Shown here: one piece after another, positions 25,060-41,887 of the stretch
Numbering within the stretch: position 1 is the first letter of the stretch
Layout of the letters: every line of letters starts with the position of its first letter
Position numbers and translations under genes: made by a program
DNA from: Bigelowiella natans CCMP2755
Lineage: Eukaryota; Cercozoa; Chlorarachniophyceae
Direction: 5' to 3'
Assembly: GCA_000320545.1 (NCBI GenBank)
Contig: ADNK01002595.1
Span: 1-64,000, forward strand
DNA length: 64,000 nt
Notes under the pieces: model-generated
Told to the model about the DNA's origin: nothing
Seen by the model: the letters and a program-made list of their open reading frames with translations, nothing else
Database searches by the model: none

Positions 25060-25660
25060 TCTTTCTCTCCATCCTATGTCAAAAATCTAGAAGATCGGCG
25101 ATTTAATCTTGACTGCATTTTTGCTCCTGGTGCTCCAGAACATCATCAACAAATGATTTAATCCTAAATGTCAATCACATCACTTGCACGATTGCAGGCA
25201 GCACACAGGAGCAGATGTTCGATGCTGCAATTCAAAATCAACTTAGATCCAAAAGAATTCTCTCAATTTCTCTAAATTTGCTAGGTCGCCAAGGACACCG
25301 TGAAAGATGTTGTGCGCGGACACAACGGAACAATGTTTGCTCATGGACAGACACGCTGTCATCTTTTTCTGCTGATGAAAGGACCCTTTCACAAATTGAT
25401 CTCAGCATCGAACGAAATTGGCACATCGAATTGAGGAAGAAGAGCAACACGTGAGTGCTCGAACAGTTCAGGATCACCCGAAGAAAGAAAGAGGAAACAT
25501 TGAAACAATGATCACAATTTGATTTTCAGGAAAAAAGTCATTCATCGCAGTCTAGCAGTGTCACTGGGCGACGTTGTTCGAATCGAAACAGTTTCAAAAG
25601 CCTCCAAAGCAACAGGCGACGTGATTGGTGCACGTGTGATCATGTGAGATGGAAGCAACT
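25060..25660 (+). pseudogene. Kinesin motor-domain fragment, broken
   Basis: Three exon-like pieces in order resemble the start of a kinesin motor: one ending at 25129 with DRRFNLDCIFAPG; one from 25198 with GSTQEQMFDAAIQNQ; and one from 25288 with VAKDTVKDVVRGHNGTMFAHGQT (family consensus: FxFDxVFxPxSTQEEVF ... GYNGTIFAYGQTGxGKT). The first junction (CCT G|GTGCTC ... TTGCAG|GC) is still in phase. After the second piece no GT donor is present before the next acceptor CTAG at 25286-25287, and directly after GQT the P-loop GxGKT is missing; the frame then runs to a stop. No other kinesin exon follows. A loosely similar open segment lies at 25531-25646. It appears to be a captured or decayed gene fragment. 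Confidence 0.6.
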
Positions 25661-25789
25661 GCAAGAAAGGAAGATGAAAAGAAAGAAGTGCCATCATTGG
25701 AGTGATTGAGTGGGACAAGCTGATTCATCCACGCTGGCATGCCAGCATGTCCCCCCAATCAACTGGATCACCAAGAAAAACAAGACGAA

Positions 25790-25925
25790 GAATCAAGAAC
25801 AATGAGAACAATGAGAATGATGATGAAAAACCACATTTCCAAAGTGTGACAAGACACTTGCAATGTGCGAAATGCAGTGCCTCGAACTGGCTTCAGTGAG
25901 GCCCTGTAGGACTGACAAGTGCTTT
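25790..25925 (-). repeat. Dispersed repeat, copy B (inverted relative to copy A)
   Basis: Read on the minus strand it matches 17483-17620 in several blocks, including GTTCGAGGCACTGC and GCAAGTGTCT. It lies between the kinesin fragment and the hydrolase gene. A palindrome GCTGGCATGCCAGC sits just upstream at 25733-25746. Confidence 0.6.
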
Positions 25926-26256
25926 CATGATTCAAGCAAAAGATGATGATGAATCGGTGGCTGTGCAAAATGCATGTGATTTAGGGCTGACGACAAGCAA
26001 CAAAACAGGTCTACAAGCATGAACGTCACAACAGAGCTCATTTTTACCGAAAAACGATCAGCGTCGCCGTCCCGATGCTTCCGGAAGACTTTGGGATTTG
26101 GATGCGTTTGGGTGAAAATGAACGGTTATTGGGATAAATCCCGGTTATTGAATTTAAATCCCGGAAAAGAAAGATCTGTGAAAGTTCTCAGAACATGCTT
26201 TGAGCCGCTGTGACGAGCGCTTGACACAATCAAATTCTTCAACACTGAGGAATACA

Positions 26257-27267
26257 ATGCCGTCCAAGATCACCACAAACGTGCAGCACGCTCTTCGCGA
26301 TACAGGCGCTGGCCGCTTCTTCTGCAATTTGTTTTCTTACATTGCCGGATTCACTCAATTGCTCTTTACGAAACCCGCTTATCTCGACCATTTTCTGAGG
26401 CCCTCGAAGCATGTGAAGTCTGTGAAGTATGGGACACACAGTTCGCAGTTCCTTGATGTTTTTCCATGTGAGTCAAAGTTGGGCAAAGATGCTCCTGTGA
26501 TAGCTTTTGTCCATGGCGGCGCATGGGGCTCTGGTCATCCATACATGTATCGCCTTCTCGGCGTTCGTCTTGCGATGGAAGGCTTTCATTGCATTCTCAT
26601 TGGCTACCGCACATACCCTTGTGCTGACATCCTTGGCCAGCTTGACGACGTGCAAGAAGCACTTTCGTACATTCGAAGAAGAATTGGTTTTGGCGAGCTA
26701 TCTTCAATTGGCAAAAATTCACAAATCTATCTCTCCGGGCATTCCAGCGGGGCACATGTGGTTGCACAGTGTGTTCTACAGAGAGCAAAAACTTTGGATT
26801 TTATCAAAGGGGTAATAGGCTTCGGTGGGGCTTATGACTTAAAGTCTCAATACGAATGTGAAAAGTCGAAAGATGTACATGAACTGAGTCCTCTCAAAGC
26901 TGCAAACAAGGGTGTGGAGAATTTCAATCGTTTCTCTCCTTTTGTAATTGCAAGCAATCTCAAATCCTTCACTGGTGCCGGTGCAGAAGATGATGGCAGC
27001 GAGCAGAAACAAGCAGTGTCAGTGCCTAAGTCCCACGAGCAGAAACAAGCTTTGTCAGTGCCTAAGTTTTTACTCCTACACGGGCTAAAAGATACAACGG
27101 TACCCCCGTCACAATCGGAGAACCTGATGGCCGCGTCCAAGGACAAGTTCCCTTGTGAGATGGAATTACTGGATGGAGTGGCTCATTCAGATATTGTAAC
27201 GGATATGTTTGACCTCGATAAAGAGATCAAGTACCTAGAGCGCATAAAAAAGTTTTGCAACATGTAA
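26257..27267 (+). CDS. Alpha/beta hydrolase, prenylcysteine methylesterase (ICME)-like
   Basis: Intronless, 336 residues from the ATG at 26257 (an open frame continues upstream only with non-ATG codons). A hydrophobic segment near residues 21-37 suggests membrane association. Motifs: oxyanion-hole HGGAWGSG at about 86-93, then YRTYPCADILGQLDDVQEAL, nucleophile elbow GHSSGAH (Ser 163), an acid in LLHGLKDTTVP and the catalytic His in GVAHSD near the end. The arrangement 'GGAW-G...Y-LLG-RLA...YR-FP...D-V-DV--A--' is that of plant isoprenylcysteine alpha-carbonyl methylesterases, which remove the carboxyl methyl group from prenylated proteins; a general Abhydrolase_3 esterase is the alternative. 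A short internal duplication (EQKQA-SVPK-) occurs around residues 249-270. A paralogue lies at 39981-40991. Confidence 0.75.
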   Translation: MPSKITTNVQHALRDTGAGRFFCNLFSYIAGFTQLLFTKPAYLDHFLRPSKHVKSVKYGTHSSQFLDVFPCESKLGKDAPVIAFVHGGAWGSGHPYMYRLLGVRLAMEGFHCILIGYRTYPCADILGQLDDVQEALSYIRRRIGFGELSSIGKNSQIYLSGHSSGAHVVAQCVLQRAKTLDFIKGVIGFGGAYDLKSQYECEKSKDVHELSPLKAANKGVENFNRFSPFVIASNLKSFTGAGAEDDGSEQKQAVSVPKSHEQKQALSVPKFLLLHGLKDTTVPPSQSENLMAASKDKFPCEMELLDGVAHSDIVTDMFDLDKEIKYLERIKKFCNM

Positions 27268-27338
27268 TAATGTCATATTGTTAAATTTACCAATTTAACG
27301 TAACCCCAGCTTTTCAAATGATGACATGATAGCTCTTT

Positions 27339-27392
<54 letters not shown>

Positions 27393-28016
27393 AAATATTA
27401 TATATGACGAGCGTGATTACCGATTGAAATAATTAAATGACGCTAACCGCAACTCATATGTAGCTAATATATGGCACAGCATGTGTAAGACGGATGCAAT
27501 GAATTAATTAAATTCGTTCAATGGTCACCCTCATGTAACTATGCAATACAGCGGCTATCGCGCTAATCTGTTAGTCTCCGCTACGATGTGTTTCATGCAG
27601 TCAAATGCATGTTGCTTGGGTCTTGAGTGGCGCGCATTTCACGCAGCAGTGCATGTTTCCTTCTCATCGCAAGTCAATCTTTATAGCATGTGCATGTGTA
27701 TGCACCGCAAGCAAGTCAAAATGCTTATGTTTGCATTAAGCGCTTGGCAATACAAAATATCTGCATACGTTTAGCTTTTAAGCCTATAGTCGTCTTATAG
27801 TAGATAGCTATTTAGAGCATGGGTGCGCTATACGTTGTATGACGTACATAAAGCAGCTATATACTGAGATATGGCCTTTGCTTAATTTTTCCTTGAAGAA
27901 TGTGTAGCGTAAACTATGGGCTGGTCGCCTACATCTAGATATAAAGCTGATTAAACTATGAGCTGGCCGCCTATATCTAGATATATAGCTGAGCAGCTAT
28001 GTTATCATGTTTTATG

Positions 28017-28069
<53 letters not shown>

Positions 28070-28160
28070 TGCACAGCTACATCAGGATGACCATTGAAAA
28101 AATTTAATTCTTCATTACATCCGTCTCATATATATAAATTTAAACATTTCATCACATCCG

Positions 28161-28196
<36 letters not shown>

Positions 28197-28306
28197 AGAT
28201 TCTGTAGACTAACTATTCTCTACCTACTATCTATCTCTCTTGATACAACAGTTCCCTTTGGAACTTGTTTTATCCATAGAACTATGATGCTAAGCATGCA
28301 TATTCT

Positions 28307-28380
<74 letters not shown>

Positions 28381-28612
28381 TATATGGCAATCTATAGCTG
28401 CGCAATTCGCTGCGTACACGCTCGTACGCATCGTATGTGTCGCTGGGAAATTAGGGTAAGAAACATTCAAATTGAAAGCTTGCTATCTCTTGATAATTTA
28501 GCCGCTCTATGCATGTACCATGACTACGATATAATGCTGGGGTCGGTGAGTATATGTAAGTGATGATAAAGCGCTACCTACTACGGTATGGCACATACAA
28601 CTCGAATAATCT
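27268..28612. other. Intergenic with long microsatellites and short tandem duplications
   Basis: Contains (CT)n at 27342-27388, (CA)n(TA)n at 28017-28066, and (AT)n at 28164-28193 and 28311-28376. A 46-base unit containing CTGG-CGCCTA-ATCTAGATATA is tandemly duplicated at about 27908-27995. The phrase with CATCCGTCTCATATATA is duplicated at 28117-28192. No exon was recognised. Confidence 0.7.
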
Positions 28613-35170
<6,558 letters not shown>

Positions 35171-36190
35171 CACTCTTCGTGGGATGAAAGAGGTTATCAG
35201 CCTCGGGGGTCCTCCTCGGTAATCTCCTGCAGCAGCTCTTAACTTGGAGCATGCAGGATACTAAATGCGGATGTACAAGGAGAGTAAGCGGAAAATGAAG
35301 GAATTCAGATAAGACAGATCTCTCTTAGCAACTAGTGATGCAATCATTACGTTCCAGCGATGCAGCAGCATCATGGATAGGGCGATGATCTGGGCTACTC
35401 GTACGAAGCTGCTAATAACCCTCCTCGCCCTCCCGCTCCTCCCTTCCGGAATATAAATTGTAGACTTCACAACAACCGCAACCTCCGGGTTTATTTTGTG
35501 AGTTAGATCACTGTGCCACAATGCGATCCCCCCTAGCACAGTGAAGAAGCACCCAGAGGTAAGCGGCCTTCCGAGCAGATAGCGGGTAGAAGGCACTGGA
35601 GGCAATCCATGGTTTCCGTTCTGAAGCCTGGGTGATGATCATGTCGCAGAGAGTAAATCCCTTTCATTTTAATATAATTTCCGTCAGAAACAGAAATGGA
35701 TTCAGGACAAAAATGTTGGGTCATTTTACGTACATGTTAACTGCTTCCAGAACTTCCGATATGCAAATGCTGTTTCACGTGAACAGAACTTGATTGTATA
35801 TAATTGCGACAAATAATATTGGTTGTCTTATTTGGAATATCAAAGGCTTTTTATGTATTCTAAACATTTGAATACGGTAGCTATCGACATCAAAAAAAGA
35901 AAAGACCAACGATACTAATCATTTTCATCGAATTGATTGCCTAGTGAGGAGATGAAGAAGGTAAAAAAATCCAACGACAACCCAATAGACTGTATCTCAA
36001 AGGTGAGTGTACTAGATTTTACTAGAAATTCCTGATTTTGGCGTAAAATGATCATCTGAAAATTCTTCACTGACAAGTTGAAACCGGTAGCTCGTGGCAC
36101 CATTTGTGGCAATCTGCCCCCCCAAAAAATTTCCAATGGAAATCACGAAGCAGGTACATATCTAAAATACGTAGGGGGGGTATCTGCCCA
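35171..36190. other. Gap between ligase and SH3b gene; possible minus-strand exon 35605-35261
   Basis: The minus-strand frame 35605-35261 is open with two hydrophobic stretches (SGCFFTVLGGIALW and FVRVAQIIALSMMLL) and reads like coding sequence of a membrane protein, but I found no convincing splice partners. If it is a gene it ends only about 90 bases before the ligase start. Short open frames near 35915-36136 are probably spurious. Confidence 0.35.
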
Positions 36191-37005
36191 ATGATAGCCA
36201 GTCATCGCGTTTATGAACCAGAGCTGCAGAGCCCTCGAAGAAGTGGTGATTCATTCACTCATCGAAGAGAACGCAGCAGGCACCGTATCTCAACCTACGA
36301 ATATTTAAATGAAGATACAAAAAATGGATGTCTGCGGGATTCCCTTGGGGAATGGACCGTTAGGGCAAGGAATGGTCTGTATATTCGGTCAAAGCCAGAC
36401 ACGAAAGCAGAGTCAATCGGAATCTTAAAATATAAGGTGAACCCTCCCCATTCTGTTACAGTTACATCTCTCACCCAAAATTAATGGAGAAATTTAATTT
36501 CAGGAAGAGGTGACGGTGTACAAATGTGAGCAAGGATGGGTGAAACATTCAAGGGGTTGGTCTTTGATGCAGAATCGAAACAACTTGGTCGCATTAATCC
36601 AGAGGTACACATTGGGTTGTGACGAGAATTGAGGATTATTTAATTCGTTTTATTCTTCTACCTAGGCCAGAGAAGTTGAAGGAAGTAATAATTGACAGCT
36701 GCGGAAATAACAGGATAAATTTTGTCCATCTTCCAAATAATAACCGAAGAATAAAATCCTCCGCTGCTCCGAAGCAGCGCTCAACCTCAGTTTCATCAAT
36801 TTTTTCGCGGGGAAAGTCCTCCGTAACAGATATGAAGGAAACAGTGTCAAGACCAACACAAAATTCAAATTCATCTGAAAAGATTATTCCGAAAGTGATT
36901 CTTGGTTCTGGTGATGCTTCACCGAGGCGAAATACGACATGGATGTCTTCCTCCCCAGAAATGGAGCTCAGCTGTTACAATGATATCAAATTCCTTGTCT
37001 ATTAG
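36191..37005 (+). CDS. SH3b (bacterial-type SH3-like) domain protein
   Basis: Three exons, 36191-36436, 36504-36604 and 36666-37005, join in phase to 228 residues. An Arg/Ser-rich N-terminus is followed by an SH3-like barrel: WTVRARNGLYIRSKPDTKAE, SIGILKYKEEVTVY and GWVKHSRGWSLMQ, which is the classic SH3b pattern 'LNVRSGPSTSS-VIG-L--G--V-V----GWVKI----GWV'. The C-terminal half is Ser/Asn/Lys-rich and likely disordered. SH3b domains bind peptides or cell-wall-like ligands; the role here is unknown. The ATG at 36191 opens the long exon; an earlier ATG at 36139 followed by a GTACAT donor is an alternative first exon. Introns are short (about 60 bases). Confidence 0.6.
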
Positions 37006-37762
37006 GAAGCACATAGATTAGTTGGACCAGAATTTCAAGACTTGCAAATAATTAAATCCCCATGAAAAAATGATACGAGTGCACTACCGAATATGCCTTC
37101 AACAACGAAAAGTACTTAACATACATACGACACCGCGTGCATGAATCGAGTCGTTGCTTTCACAATAGACAATACGCTATGCACTTTACTGCATACATTG
37201 ATAAATAATTGCAGAAACAAACGAACACACACAATATAAACTAGTAAACGCTGTAGCCTCAGCATTGCTTAGCTACCTACATTATAAGTAGGTGACCATT
37301 GAAAAAAACATATGTTCATCACGCATACGAACGTGCACATTGTGGTACATCCAAGCGCCCATGTTACATTCACTGGCCGGCATGTGTACCCGTACGTGAC
37401 TTTCTGTTAGATCATCGATGATCGAACAACAACAATGGCATCCATGCTGCTAGCATGCGCTAGCTAGTGCGGTGCGCTTACTAGCTTGCATGCATCGATC
37501 GTCATAAGTAGCGCGCGCGCATGGATATGTACGATGCATAGCTTGCTAGCTTGTGCTTGCAAAGCTGCATTAGCGATGACAATTGGAAAATTTTAAAATG
37601 CACAATTCATCGTGATTACTTCAACATCCGCTAGCCCGTCTCATAAATGACCTACGATCTCGATGCTAAGTAAGCTATAGGCCTGATCGACATGTCGCAA
37701 AGCATTTGCTGACGCAACATACAGCTAGCAGAATGCTACAATTTGGGTGTTGTACATGCGGT

Positions 37763-37798
<36 letters not shown>

Positions 37799-38649
37799 CA
37801 CATGCATGTATGATAGCGCAACAATCATGTCATTTATTTCTGTTAGAATAGAATAAATTCATTTTCAAAATTGATCTTAATTGTAGTAAATTTAGTATAA
37901 ACAAGGCTCTTGCACATTTGAATCATTATCTATCCTAGACCATTTGTTAACTACACTGCACTTTTCAAGCACGAAGGAGCTTTGCAGACGCAGTACTGAA
38001 TAACGTGCTTGGAGATGCACTCTAGACGTATTATCCCTCACCAAATCAAAAGAAGTCAACCGCGTCGCTCTAAGTATCGAGAATAATAAAGATATCATCC
38101 GATGCAACTATCAACGAAGTAGAAGATGAAAGGATAGAGCAAAGAACTGAGAAGAAGAATGGATGTAAATGATATCCGCAGCCTCGGTAATCGATAACTT
38201 TTTAGTTGTTCTCATCCACTACGAATGTAGTGTCTGAAGGTGTCCTAAGATTTTTTGTCTTCATTGGCTAAAGGTGTCTTTCTTCTTCAGTATACTTTAA
38301 AAAGAGGAAGGTTAGATTGGTATGAATCGCATAATACCAGATCCATTCGCAGCAACGTGCTTTAATTCTGGAATCAGCGAAATCGTTTGGGTTAGTGCCC
38401 CGAAACATGCCTCTTAGCCGTCGTCTTGGCTGATGATGTGCGAACAACGCATCGAAATTTGTCAAAAGCCTGCTGGGAGGGTATGTTACGTGTCCCTGCA
38501 CAGGATTGGAAACACGAAGAAGATATATATTCACAATGGGGTTCATATCTTTCTCTTTAATTCATGGAGTACTGCGATGTTTTTTTTACATCCCACAAAC
38601 AACATGGCGTTTATGCGATTAACTTTTTCTCATAAAAAAATATTTGTTT
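37006..38649. other. Intergenic; palindrome island and dispersed motif
   Basis: 37430-37570 is dense in GCTAGC, GCATGC and GCGCGC words. Two stretches (37298-37330 and 37572-37650) resemble 28085-28130 through GACCATTGAAAAA or GACAATTGGAAAA followed by TTCAT and an ATCCG-CGTCTCATA block. (GT)n lies at 37765-37797. Open frames at 37892-38107 and 38268-38546 on the minus strand lack support. Confidence 0.5.
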
Positions 38650-39084
38650 TTACCAGAGGACAAGTAGAAGCCACATCATAATCACTAAGAGGCCAGCAGC
38701 AACATGCCACAGTACCCCCGAATCGTGTTGTTGTGATACTGCTGCAGCTGCATTAGCCTGTGACGTTGATGCCAATCCAGACGTCAGCATCGCCATTCTA
38801 CTAGCTATCTGCGTTCTTCTGAGTGCAAGAGAAGATAATCCAGCTCCAGCACTCTGACGATCGACGAAGGCAGCAGCATTGAGCATTGAAAACGCGTACA
38901 TGTTAGGTGCTGTTACTGCTTCTGCTATCTGAGAACCGCCCCCTACGATCCCACACAGGCGTCTCCGTACCATCCTAGAGGCCCTTCGGTTAATTACAAC
39001 TTGTCTGACATCTCGGGATTGAGGGCGGAGGGATGAGGATGAGGGGGAGTGGAACGTTTGGGTCGGCCGTTCTTGGTCCTCCAT
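38650..39084 (-). CDS. Small putative tail-anchored membrane protein
   Basis: An intronless frame of 144 residues from the ATG at 39084 (an in-frame extension to 39126 has a possible earlier start). The N-terminal half is Ser/Arg-rich; a middle helix-forming region reads MYAFSMLNAAAFVDRQSAGA; an Ala/Ser linker follows; the last 20 residues, LWHVAAGLLVIMMWLLLVLW, form one hydrophobic helix at the extreme C-terminus with the stop immediately after it. That topology is typical of tail-anchored proteins of ER or outer organelle membranes. I do not recognise a family. Confidence 0.5.
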   Translation of the reverse strand: MEDQERPTQTFHSPSSSSLRPQSRDVRQVVINRRASRMVRRRLCGIVGGGSQIAEAVTAPNMYAFSMLNAAAFVDRQSAGAGLSSLALRRTQIASRMAMLTSGLASTSQANAAAAVSQQHDSGVLWHVAAGLLVIMMWLLLVLW

Positions 39085-39980
39085 TGTGCGTGGGTGCCGT
39101 GGATTGTGTATAGATATAATCAACAAATATGCGTTGAATCTCTGCAGAAATCGATTGGATTTGGAGCACGATAAATTTGCAACTCCGAAGTTTAATATTT
39201 CGGTGATTCACGAAATTTTCTGACCTGTGAATCGTCAGAAATGTAATAATCTGTCCCGTTTCTCAAATGCGACTGAAGGACTCTCGACTTCACAGTTGCT
39301 TTCATCCTTACCGGTAGTCGCATCCTAGTCCTGCCGAAGCTCTCTCCTCTGGCGACGGGTTTTTTCTAGTATTGCACAATGGCACCTAGCATTCAAGCTG
39401 CAGTTGATTTTTCATGTACGACAACAAATTTAGTTCGCTACGACTAAAAATTTGAGCGTTTCTATACTAAGGCTAAATTCGAGCTTTCACCGAGGCAAAC
39501 AGACCCAAATTTTCTCAAATAACAATTTATATTTATGTCGTAATTAATAAACAGTATGATTTACCATTTAGTACCTATTCCATTTTTTCACTCTTAAGTC
39601 TGGAGATGATTTCTCGTGGAGTTGGTTTGCAGAAGAACACTCATCGCCTATCCCTGATAATCCAGTAAGGTACTTCTTTTGACAACCAAAGTATCCTCTA
39701 TACTTCTGTCCGAAACCCAAAATTGTGCGGCATCTATAACTTGCAATACCTTATTAGCTGTAAATGTCGGGATAGTTTTATGTACCCATTATCGTAAACA
39801 AAACTTTCGCATGTGTATGAGGAACAAGAATACCATAATTCGCCAAGGAAGTGAAACTACTCCGGAAACATTTCACAAGTTTTCGCAAAAGTGATTTTCA
39901 AACACCTGAAGGAGTCAATGTATACGATGAGACAAATAAGATAGATAATTTGCATCAGGCTGGATATCTTTCGATTAGGC
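39085..39980. other. Intergenic, nothing recognised
   Basis: Upstream regions of the tail-anchored gene (-) and the second hydrolase (+) meet here. An open frame at 39679-39894 has neither a clear family nor splice sites. No microsatellite of note. Confidence 0.5.
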
Positions 39981-40991
39981 ATGGAATCCCAAAACATCAG
40001 CAAACCCATGTTTTTTGAGGAACTACTATGTTTAATCGTCCCTCTCGCTCCTGTTTATGTGCAAGAATGGTTTCTCCTGACTGGAATTGGGCGAGTAGTT
40101 GTAAACTTCCTTACATGCCTAGCCGGTGTTATCAAGCTTGCAACGAAGAACATAAAGCTCCTCATGCACTTTATAAAGGGTCATGAGAAGAATAAATATG
40201 GAGTCAAATATGGATCACACAGCGCACAGCATATCGATGTCTACCCTTCCCAGTCTGCAAAAGGAGGCGAAAACAGACCAACAATTGTATTCGTGTTTGG
40301 AGGGGCTTGGGGCTCTGGGTTCCCGTACATGTATCGTCTACTCGGTCAGAGGATGGCCTTTGAAGGTTTCAATTGTATCGTAGTAGGATATCGTACATTT
40401 CCATGCGCAGACATTGTGGGACAGGTCAAGGATATCGCAACAGCACTGCAATTCATCCACCACAGCGTCGGTAGTAGCAACAACGGAGAGCTTTCGATGA
40501 TCTCCAAGTAATCTCCATTATATCTTTGCGCACATTCAAGCGGCGCCCATGTTGCTTCGCTTTGCTTGTTGTGGTACTCGAAGGAAATCCTCTTCTTGAG
40601 TGGATTCATAGGTTTGGCGGGTTGCTATCACCTTCGTGACCAGTATGAGGTTGAGAAAAAAAGAGGACTCCATGATATGGGGCCTATGAAGCTTGCAAAC
40701 CGGGGAATGGGTGAATTTGACGTACATTCGCCAGTCTTCCTACTTGAAAGTATCAAAGATACTACGAAAATAAGGATCCCGAAGCACCTTTTGATTCACG
40801 GAACATCAGATATCATGATACCAATTTCAGCCTCTCTCCGGTTTCAGAAAGCAGCTAATGGGAAGTTTCAGTGCAAGCTTGTTCCATTTGAAAACATGGG
40901 TCACCAGTGTATGGTTACACAATTTTTCAATTTTAACGAGCGGGTTAGACATTTGGACGCTATCAAGAAATTCTGTGGCGTCGTTGCTTGA
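39981..40991 (+). pseudogene. ICME-like alpha/beta hydrolase paralogue with one in-frame TAA
   Basis: Clear intronless paralogue of the gene at 26257-27267. ATG at 39981; GGAWGSGFPYMYRLLGQRMA, GYRTFPCADIVGQVKDIATA, elbow AHSSGAH, LIHGTSDIMIP and the catalytic-His region ENMGHQ are all present in one frame, and the frame ends properly at 40989-40991. The only break is TAA at 40509-40511, where the intact copy has Asn, 17 bases before the nucleophile region; the frame resumes unchanged on the other side. The oxyanion motif is FGGAW instead of HGGAW, and the elbow Gly is replaced by Ala. It may be a recently disabled gene, a polymorphic allele, a readthrough case or a sequencing error. No GT-AG intron removes the stop. 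Confidence 0.75.
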
Positions 40992-41887
40992 GTTGGAATG
41001 AGGGGTACTTCTAAACTTCTGGTGTTGCCAAAAGAGAAATCTACGCATTGTTCAGAGATTGCAGGCTTTGTAAAGAACAAGAAATCATTACAAATTGAGG
41101 ACAATTTTAATTCTGAGATTATTTTAAAAAAGATTAGAGTTTCAATTCGAGCTATGTAGCACTCACTCGATGGTCATCTCATATTTAGCTTACAAATATT
41201 GTTTTCCTCCAGCTAGCTACTACTCTAAAAGGATCCTACGTAACACACAAAGATATCTATATTTTTCAGCTTGAGCCCCGTGCTTTCTTCGAACCGTTCC
41301 GTCTAAGTAGAAGAATAGACACGTTCAAAATTAGTGTTGAACTATTCGTGAATATCCATGTTGATCAAACATCATAATTTATTTTCTTCTACGTCACGCT
41401 CGTCTTACATTCGGGCTGCTGTAGACCAAGCTGGTAGACTGTAGGGCCGTAAAGTATCGCACATACTTCAGGAAATGTACTATGCAGTCCGATTGACCCG
41501 CCAAGCATGCAACATTTGTTTCATGCATGTCTAGAAATCAACTACTGTTAGCGTGCTATCTAATGTAACGTCATCTACATTTAATGAACCTTGGTTGTAG
41601 AAGTTTAAGATGAAGCAACATTTAAACCACCGATGTAGTGCAGTGCATGATAGATCTGACATGTAAAGACGCATGCTGCAGCACACGCATGACGCGCTAG
41701 TATCTACCATGCTAACATGTGGTACAATGTATGTGACGACAATCTAGCATAGTGCAGGAGGATGGATGTGTTATATGCAGCAAATGCTCGCTCTGATGAA
41801 TTCGATTCCCGCAGGACGTTAGCAGCTATGCTAAACTATGCACCACAGCATCATTATACCGACTCTGTGAGCTAGAAATTGGTCGAA
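40992..41887. other. Intergenic, partly palindrome-rich
   Basis: 41480-41830 carries ATGCATG, GCTAGTATC and CATGCTAACATG words like the other islands. No coding evidence. It separates the 3' ends of two convergent genes. Confidence 0.5.
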
